DNA of 64,000 bases from CAWEQO01 sp963811225 (GTDB taxonomy: Bacteria > Chloroflexota > Anaerolineae > Anaerolineales > Anaerolineaceae). The notes under the pieces were generated by a model. That model was not told where the DNA came from and did no database searches. It worked only from the letters and a program-made list of their open reading frames with translations. This document shows positions 59,053 to 64,000 of this stretch, in pieces. Numbering within the stretch: position 1 is the stretch's first letter; every line of letters starts with the position of its first letter. The stretch lies in the NCBI GenBank assembly GCA_963811225.1, contig CAWEQO010000002.1:620001-684000 (forward strand). The letters run 5' to 3'. Position numbers and translations under genes: made by a program.

Positions 59053-60717
59053 ATGACCACTTCCAATTCTATCGAAGCCGCCTACGAAAGGCTTTCGGAC
59101 GAATTTTTCGACACCTTCTACACCTACTACCCGGTTCACGCCACCCGTCAGGGGCTGCACCAGTACGACAACAGCCTGGGGCATTACACGCGCGCTGAGA
59201 TCGAAGAGACCCTGCGGCGTTTGAAAGCCGTGCAGGCTCAGGTAGCCGCCATCGACCCCTCGCAGATGGACCACCTGCACGCCCTGGACCACCCGGTCCT
59301 GATGACCCGCATGAACCGCGAGATCTATTGGATCGAAACCTGGCGCTTCTGGGAGAACAACCCCCTGTTCTACAAGGATATTATCACCGAGGGGCTGTTC
59401 AATCTGGTGAGCCGCAATTTCGCCCCACTCGAAGAGCGCTTGAAATCGGTCATCGCCCGCGAGCGTGACGTGCCGGTGGTGCTGCAGTGCGCCCGCGAGA
59501 ACCTGACCAACCCACCGCGTGTGTACACCGAGCAAGCCATCCGCTACATGAAAGGCGCTAAGCTGTTCTTCACCGAGATCCCTAAGGAATTCGAAGCGCT
59601 GGAAGACAAGGCCCTGCTGGCCGAGTTCGCCGAGAGCAACCAGGCCGTGCTGGATGAGCTGGACAGGTTCCTGGTGTACTTGCAGGAAGACCTGCTGCCG
59701 CGCTCCAACGGCGAGTTCGCCGTGGGCGAAGCCGGCATCCAGGCCATCCTCGACGCCGAAGAGATGATCGATACGCCGGTCAAGGATATCCTGACCCGCC
59801 TGTATCACGACCTGGAGGAGACGGACGCCCAGCTTAAGGCGCTGATCGAAGAGATCGACCCGGCGGCCGACGAAGCCGAAATGACCCGGCGTATGCGCGC
59901 CAGCCACCCCAACCGCGATAACCTGATGCAGGTCGCCCGAGACACCCTGGCCGAGCTGCGCGGTAACCTGACGAAGTACGACCTGCTGACCGTGCCGGAC
60001 GATCTGCCCGACGTCGTCATCAGCAAGATGCCCAGCTACGCCGGTGCGGGCGGGATGATGCTCACCCCTGGGCCGTTTGAGTACGTGGCCAAGGAGTCCT
60101 TTATGGCCATCAATCTGCCGCAGCCCGAGTGGCCGGCGGAGCAGGTGGAGGAGCAGCTGCAGGACTTCAACCCCTATTCGATGCGGCTGCTGTTCGCCCA
60201 CGAAGCCTTCCCCGGTCATAACACCCAGTTCTACCTGGAGAAGCGCGTCCCGCTGCGGGCCAGCAAGGACCACAACTCGGACTCGAATTCAGACGGCTGG
60301 GCCGAGTACGGGAAATATATGATGGTCAACGAGATCTACGGCAAAGAGGATCCCCTCTACCGCTTCGTGACCCTGCGCGACAAGCGCGGCATGATCGTGT
60401 GCTCGATCGTCGGGCTGGAGATCCACATGAAGACGCGCACGCTGGAAGAAGCGGCAGACTTGCTGGTGAAGAAGTCTGGGCGCACCCGCGAGGGCGCTTT
60501 CCGGGTGCTGGATCGGGCCATTTACTACCCCACCCACCTGACTTACTACATCGGTGGCGAGATGGTCCGCAAACTGCACGATGATTACCAGGCCATGAAA
60601 GGCGCGCAGTTCTCCCTCAAGGAGTTCAACGACCGCTTCATGACCTACGGCCTGGTCCCGATCAAGGTCATCCGCCAGGATATGCTGGGTGACGCGGACG
60701 ATGGAGTCTTGTTCTAA
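59053..60717 (+). CDS. DUF885 family protein (putative zinc peptidase), HEAFPGHN
   Basis: 554 residues, paralogous to the protein at 56097 along the full length (FYTYYPVHATRQGLHQYDNS; ALDHPVLMTRMNREIYWIE; same C-terminus KVIRQDMLGDADDGVLF). The motif is FAHEAFPGHNTQFY with His383, Glu384 and His389, so the catalytic trio is kept; the next His is Asn. The DGWAEYGKYM block follows. Its stop overlaps the SDR start (TAATG at 60715). Likely a cytoplasmic peptidase-like hydrolase with a specificity that differs from its copy. Confidence 0.82.
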   Translation: MTTSNSIEAAYERLSDEFFDTFYTYYPVHATRQGLHQYDNSLGHYTRAEIEETLRRLKAVQAQVAAIDPSQMDHLHALDHPVLMTRMNREIYWIETWRFWENNPLFYKDIITEGLFNLVSRNFAPLEERLKSVIARERDVPVVLQCARENLTNPPRVYTEQAIRYMKGAKLFFTEIPKEFEALEDKALLAEFAESNQAVLDELDRFLVYLQEDLLPRSNGEFAVGEAGIQAILDAEEMIDTPVKDILTRLYHDLEETDAQLKALIEEIDPAADEAEMTRRMRASHPNRDNLMQVARDTLAELRGNLTKYDLLTVPDDLPDVVISKMPSYAGAGGMMLTPGPFEYVAKESFMAINLPQPEWPAEQVEEQLQDFNPYSMRLLFAHEAFPGHNTQFYLEKRVPLRASKDHNSDSNSDGWAEYGKYMMVNEIYGKEDPLYRFVTLRDKRGMIVCSIVGLEIHMKTRTLEEAADLLVKKSGRTREGAFRVLDRAIYYPTHLTYYIGGEMVRKLHDDYQAMKGAQFSLKEFNDRFMTYGLVPIKVIRQDMLGDADDGVLF

Positions 60718-61529
60718 TGAACTACGATCTTCAAGACAAGGTCGTCATCATCACCGGCGCAGCGCGCGGCATTGGGCGGACGATGGTCAAATCGTTCGTC
60801 GAGCAGGGCGCAAAGGTTGTCGCAGCCGACCGGGATGCCGAGGGTCTGGCCGAAACGTGCGCACTATTCCCGGCGGTTGTCTCATTAGTGGAAGACGTCA
60901 GCGCGCCTGAGGGCGCAGACGCCATTGTACGCAAGGCGGTCGAAACTTTTGGCCGCCTGGACGGTTGCGTGAACAACGCCGCCGTGGCCCCGCACGCTGC
61001 GCTTGTGGACGAGAAACCCGAAGTTTGGGATACGGTTTATGCGGTCAACTGCCGCGGCACCTTTCTGATGACCCAGGCGGCCGGGCGAGCCATGATCGCC
61101 GGCCGGCGCGGCGGCCGCATTATCAACTTCTCTTCGGGAGCCAGTTTGCGCGGCGGACCCGGCGCGGCGGCATACGCCTCCAGCCGGGCGGCCGTCGAGA
61201 GCTTCAGCCGGGTGGCGGCTATCGAGCTGGCCCCGCACAACATCCTGGTTAACACGGTCAGCCCTGGGCTGATCGATACCCAGCCCAAGCCGCTGCCGCC
61301 CGAGATGGCCACTGCGCTTGCGGCGCGCATCCCGACCATGCCGCTGGCGCGGCCCGGCGAGCCGGAAGAGGTGGCCCAGGTGGTCATGTTCCTGGCGTCG
61401 GATGCCTCCAGCTTCATTACCGGCACGGTGATCCACGTTGATGGCGGCACGAGCATCGGCTCACGCTATCCGGGCGCAGTCGTAGACGACGACCCGCGCT
61501 ACGACTGGGTCACGGGCCGAAATCAATAA
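60717..61529 (+). CDS. Short-chain dehydrogenase/reductase with YxxxR motif
   Basis: 270 residues. The Rossmann start VVIITGAARGIGRTMVKSF and NNAAVA are classical SDR. The catalytic motif normally YxxxK reads YASSR (Tyr153, Arg157), so the lysine that lowers the Tyr pKa is Arg; the Ser of FSSGAS is kept. The C-terminus ends in VIHVDGGTSIG as usual. It is probably an NAD(P)-dependent alcohol/ketone oxidoreductase with altered chemistry. The stop of the upstream DUF885 gene overlaps its ATG. Confidence 0.82.
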   Translation: MNYDLQDKVVIITGAARGIGRTMVKSFVEQGAKVVAADRDAEGLAETCALFPAVVSLVEDVSAPEGADAIVRKAVETFGRLDGCVNNAAVAPHAALVDEKPEVWDTVYAVNCRGTFLMTQAAGRAMIAGRRGGRIINFSSGASLRGGPGAAAYASSRAAVESFSRVAAIELAPHNILVNTVSPGLIDTQPKPLPPEMATALAARIPTMPLARPGEPEEVAQVVMFLASDASSFITGTVIHVDGGTSIGSRYPGAVVDDDPRYDWVTGRNQ

Positions 61530-61538
61530 CATACTGCT

Positions 61539-61594
61539 GCCCGGTCGCCCTTACCCTGCCCCCATCAAGAGGGAGAGGGCGAGGGCGACCGGGC
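61539..61594. repeat. GC-rich hairpin between SDR genes
   Basis: GCCCGGTCGCCCT (61539-61551) pairs exactly with AGGGCGACCGGGC (61582-61594); the inside (CCCTGCCCCCATCAAGAGGG) contains a second short stem. The sequence resembles the small GC-rich intergenic repeats found in many genomes. It could act as a pause or processing site. Confidence 0.5.
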
Positions 61595-61610
61595 GCAAAA
61601 GGTGAATACC

Positions 61611-62418
61611 ATGAACCGATTTGAAAACAAAATTGCGATCATCACCGGCGCCGGTGACGGGATCGGCTTTAAAATCGCCGAATCCTTCGCGGCCGAGGGC
61701 GCAACCGTCGTGATCGCCGAGATCAACGAGGTGGCCGGCAAGCGCGCCGAAGAGAAGATCAAAGCCCAGCGCGGCAAAGCCATGTTCGTCCCGGTCGACG
61801 TGTCCGACGAGGCCCGGGTGGAGAAAATGGTCGCCGCGGTGCTAGAGAAGTTCGGCCGCATCGACATCCTGATCAACAACGCCGGGGTGGTGGTGCACAA
61901 AGCGGTCGTCGACCTGCAGCGTGAAGAGTGGGACCGCCAGATCGACGTGCAGCTGACCGGGCCGTTCCTGGTCTCCAAGCACGTCGCCCGCCACATGATC
62001 GCGCGGGGGCGGCGGCAAGATGGTCAACATTTCGTCCGTCTCGGCGGTGATGGGGCGGCATAAAGCTTCCGCCCACTGCGCCTCGAAGGGCGGCCTGACC
62101 ATGCTGACCAAGGTGCTGGCGATGGAGCTGGGCGAGTACGGCGTCAACGTCAACGCGGTCGCCCCCGGGCTGATCGACGTACCCTCACAGCGGGCAGAGG
62201 AGAACATCTCAGCCGAATACAAGCGCAGCTACCTCAACGAGCTTCCGCTGGGCCGCATCGGTGAGGTGGAGGACATCACCAACATGGTGCTGTTCCTGTG
62301 CTCCGAGGAGGCCAACTGGATCACCGGGCAGCTGATGCTGGTGGACGGTGGGCTGATGTCGGGCCATTATTCGTTCCGCGGCCAGAACGATTTCAGCATG
62401 TTGAACGGTCATCGCTAA
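61611..62418 (+). CDS. Short-chain dehydrogenase/reductase, frameshifted, HxxxK in place of YxxxK
   Basis: The start is ATG 61611 after AAAGGTG. The first frame gives FENKIAIITGAGDGIGFKIA and NNAGVVVHKAVVDL up to ARHMIARG. At a run of five G (62005-62009) the homology moves to another frame: GGKMVNISSVSAVMGRHKAS and on to the stop at 62416. Removing one G restores a single ~268-residue SDR. The catalytic Tyr-x-x-x-Lys reads HCASK (His codon CAC at 62074 instead of a Tyr codon). Ser of NISSVSA is kept. Either the base is wrong or the enzyme is atypical. Its end is followed after one base by the amidohydrolase gene. Confidence 0.8.
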
Positions 62419-62419
62419 A

Positions 62420-63661
62420 ATGGCTCTCCGTTATTACCACAACACCTTCCTGATCGACGGCAGCGGGCAGGAGCCCTCCAAGGCGCCGGCTGCCATGCTG
62501 GTCGAAGGGAACCGCATCCGGGCGGTGGGGCTTGAATCGCAGCTCCCCTGTCCCGAAGGGGCCGAACCGGTCAACCTGGGCGGCAGGACTTTAATGCCCG
62601 GCATGGCCGACTGTCACGACCACCTGGCCGACCTGGAAGGCGGCATGCAGCAGCGCGCCGCGATTCCCCCCAGCCTGGCAGTCTTCCTGGCGGCCGAGTT
62701 GTTCGAGAAGACTTTGCTGGGCGGCTTCACTGCCATTCGCGACGCCTCAGGCGTCGACCTGGGCATGAAGATGGCCGTCGAGCGCGGTCTGATCCCCGGG
62801 CCGCGCCTGAAGATCAGCGTGGTGATCCTGTCGCAGTTTGGTGGGCATAACGACCACACCGAAGCGGCCGGCATTAACACCCACTTCCCCTGGCTGCAGG
62901 GCATCCCCTCCGGGATCTGCGACGGCCCGGACGAGTGCCGCAAGAAGACCCGCGAGGTAATCCGCGCCGGGGCGGACTGGATCAAGATCGCCACCACCGG
63001 CGGGGTGGGCACGCCGATAGGCGGCCCGCTTATCCGCCAGTTCTCGCCTGAAGAGGTGCAGATCATCGTCGACACGGCCCATGCGGCCGGGAAGCCGGTC
63101 ATGAGCCACGCCTACGGCGGCGAGGGCGTCAAGATTTGCCTGGACGCCGGGGTGGACAGCATCGAGCACGGCGCAGCCCTGGACGACGACCTGATCGAGC
63201 AGATGGTCAAGCAGGGCGCCTGGCTGGTGCCGACCTTCACCGTGCTGCGCCGGATTGTGGCGATTAGCGAGCAGAACCCGCTGGCGCTGCCGGACTACAT
63301 GCCGCTCAAAGCGCGCATGCTGCTGGAACATCAAGCCGAGAGCTTCCGCCAGGCGCTGCAGGCGGGCGTCAAGATTGCCCTCGGCACCGACGGCGGCGGC
63401 TTCGGCCACGGCCACAACGCCGGAGAGCTGGCTTATCTGGTGGAAGCCGGCATGACGCCCATGCAGGCGCTCGTGGCGGCCACCAGCATGGGCGCACAGT
63501 GCATGGGCCTGGGCGGCGAGACCGGCCTGCTGCGCGCAGGTATGCTGGCGGACTTCCTGGTCGTGGATGGCAATCCGCTGCAGGACGTGCGCATCCTGGA
63601 AGACCGCAGTCGATTGCGGATGATTGTGAAGGATGGGATCGTATACAAGGAGACGATATGA
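62420..63661 (+). CDS. Amidohydrolase superfamily protein (prolidase/imidazolonepropionase-like)
   Basis: 413 residues of the metal-dependent amidohydrolase family (COG1228 type). The HxH site is MADCHDHLADLEGG, the Lys that is carbamylated is in ADWIKIATTGGVGTP, the His ligands are in VMSHAYGGEGVKI and DSIEHGAALDDD, and the Asp in IALGTDGGGFGHGHN. The C-terminal GLLRAGMLADFLVVDGNPL returns to the small beta domain. Characterised relatives cleave Xaa-Pro or N-acyl/Xaa-Arg dipeptides; this again points to peptide-like substrates. It has no signal peptide. It overlaps the next SDR gene by 4 bases (ATGA). Confidence 0.83.
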   Translation: MALRYYHNTFLIDGSGQEPSKAPAAMLVEGNRIRAVGLESQLPCPEGAEPVNLGGRTLMPGMADCHDHLADLEGGMQQRAAIPPSLAVFLAAELFEKTLLGGFTAIRDASGVDLGMKMAVERGLIPGPRLKISVVILSQFGGHNDHTEAAGINTHFPWLQGIPSGICDGPDECRKKTREVIRAGADWIKIATTGGVGTPIGGPLIRQFSPEEVQIIVDTAHAAGKPVMSHAYGGEGVKICLDAGVDSIEHGAALDDDLIEQMVKQGAWLVPTFTVLRRIVAISEQNPLALPDYMPLKARMLLEHQAESFRQALQAGVKIALGTDGGGFGHGHNAGELAYLVEAGMTPMQALVAATSMGAQCMGLGGETGLLRAGMLADFLVVDGNPLQDVRILEDRSRLRMIVKDGIVYKETI

Positions 63662-64000
63662 TTTTAGACGGTAAAGTTGCAATTGTAACCGGCGCGGCCC
63701 GTGGCCTCGGCTGGGGCATTAGCCGGGCGCTCGGCATGGCCGGCGCCAAGGTCTGTATCAGCGATATCAACGATGAGGGGCTGGCCCGCGCCGAAGCCGA
63801 TCTGAAGAAGGATGGCTCGGATGTGATGGCGCTGCATCTAGACGTCAGCGATCTGGATGCTTTCAAGCAGGCGGTCAACACGGTGGTGGAACGCTGGGGC
63901 CGCCTGGACGGCATCGTCCAGAACGCAGTCGCCATGCCGCTGGTCCACTTCGAGGACACCTCCGAAGAGTCGTGGTGGCGGCAGCTGCAGATCAGTTTGG
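63658..64000 (+). CDS. Short-chain dehydrogenase/reductase, 5' part (cut by right edge)
   Basis: The ATG at 63658 overlaps the amidohydrolase stop. The visible 114 residues begin MILDGKVAIVTGAARGLGWG, with the TGxxxGxG NAD(P) loop, then ISDINDEGLARAE with the acidic residue that suggests NAD rather than NADP, and HLDVSD. GRLDGIVQNAVAMPL corresponds to the NNAG motif (here QNAV). The active site lies outside the window. Third SDR in a row in this operon. Confidence 0.82.
   Translation, partial: MILDGKVAIVTGAARGLGWGISRALGMAGAKVCISDINDEGLARAEADLKKDGSDVMALHLDVSDLDAFKQAVNTVVERWGRLDGIVQNAVAMPLVHFEDTSEESWWRQLQISL

Noticed and set aside
1..64000. CRISPR arrays, insertion sequences, tRNA or rRNA genes
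   Set aside because: Nothing with regular spaced repeats, transposase motifs or RNA gene folds was found by reading.

Overview
The window reads as one continuous plus-strand stretch of a bacterial chromosome, without tRNA, rRNA, CRISPR or transposase genes. Codon use and the third-position G/C preference are those of a moderately GC-rich organism. The gene families suggest an anaerobic or facultative Chloroflexota, perhaps Anaerolineae: a Tat-type lipoprotein binding protein with an Ala/Pro/Thr-rich linker after the lipobox, a ferredoxin-dependent 2-oxoacid oxidoreductase, several DUF885 proteins and several Gfo/Idh/MocA proteins. This placement is an inference from gene content; no marker gene proves it.

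Region 1 (about 1-19,950) is an exopolysaccharide / surface glycan locus of the Wzx/Wzy type. It holds a sugar nucleotidyltransferase (cut by the left edge), a PIG-L deacetylase, a Wzz-like copolymerase, a CpsD-like BY-kinase/ParA homologue whose Walker A lysine is missing, a Wzy-like polymerase/ligase and a Wzx flippase. It also has four glycosyltransferases, a polysaccharide pyruvyltransferase and four left-handed beta-helix acyltransferases, one of them broken by an in-frame amber codon. Three membrane-anchored or exported glycosidase-like proteins are embedded: two DUF4038-type paralogues and one GH44-like lipoprotein that seems to lack its nucleophile. A 47-residue two-helix membrane protein sits just before the polymerase.

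Region 2 (about 19,977-34,157) is a compact lipopeptide-like NRPS/PKS line: FAAL-ACP, then a serine-less carrier plus condensation domain, then TubC-C-A-PCP, then KS-vestigial AT-ACP, then TubC-C-A-PCP-TE (with one frameshift). Both adenylation domains show the same pocket, close to the glycine signature as I remember it. The expected product is a fatty-acylated, Gly-rich, probably chain-extended small lipopeptide. A perfect 24-bp-stem hairpin closes this unit.

Region 3 (about 34,320-64,000) is a catabolic island. It opens with a consensus sigma-70 type promoter, a perfect 24-bp palindrome and a structured leader. The first part encodes a Gfo/Idh/MocA oxidoreductase, two DUF885 (putative zinc peptidase) proteins, a second Gfo/Idh/MocA protein, a GntR/FCD regulator and a glutamate-racemase-like protein. 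It continues with a class I aminotransferase, a KorABC-type 2-oxoacid:ferredoxin oxidoreductase, SucCD-type acyl-CoA ligase, a 2x[4Fe-4S] ferredoxin, a third Gfo/Idh/MocA protein and a threonine-synthase-like enzyme. A second promoter carrying a near copy of the palindrome then drives an oligopeptide ABC transporter (ATPases, binding protein, permeases). After a terminator come DUF885, Gfo/Idh/MocA, DUF885, an SDR, a frameshifted SDR, an amidohydrolase of the dipeptidase/imidazolonepropionase type and another SDR cut by the right edge. Read together this is a plausible import - hydrolysis - deamination - ferredoxin-linked decarboxylation - ATP-yielding route for a peptide or amino-acid conjugate, controlled by the internal GntR regulator.

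Three otherwise intact genes carry single frameshifts (an NRPS, the ABC binding protein and an SDR) and one acyltransferase carries a stop codon, so base-level errors or recent decay should be kept in mind.
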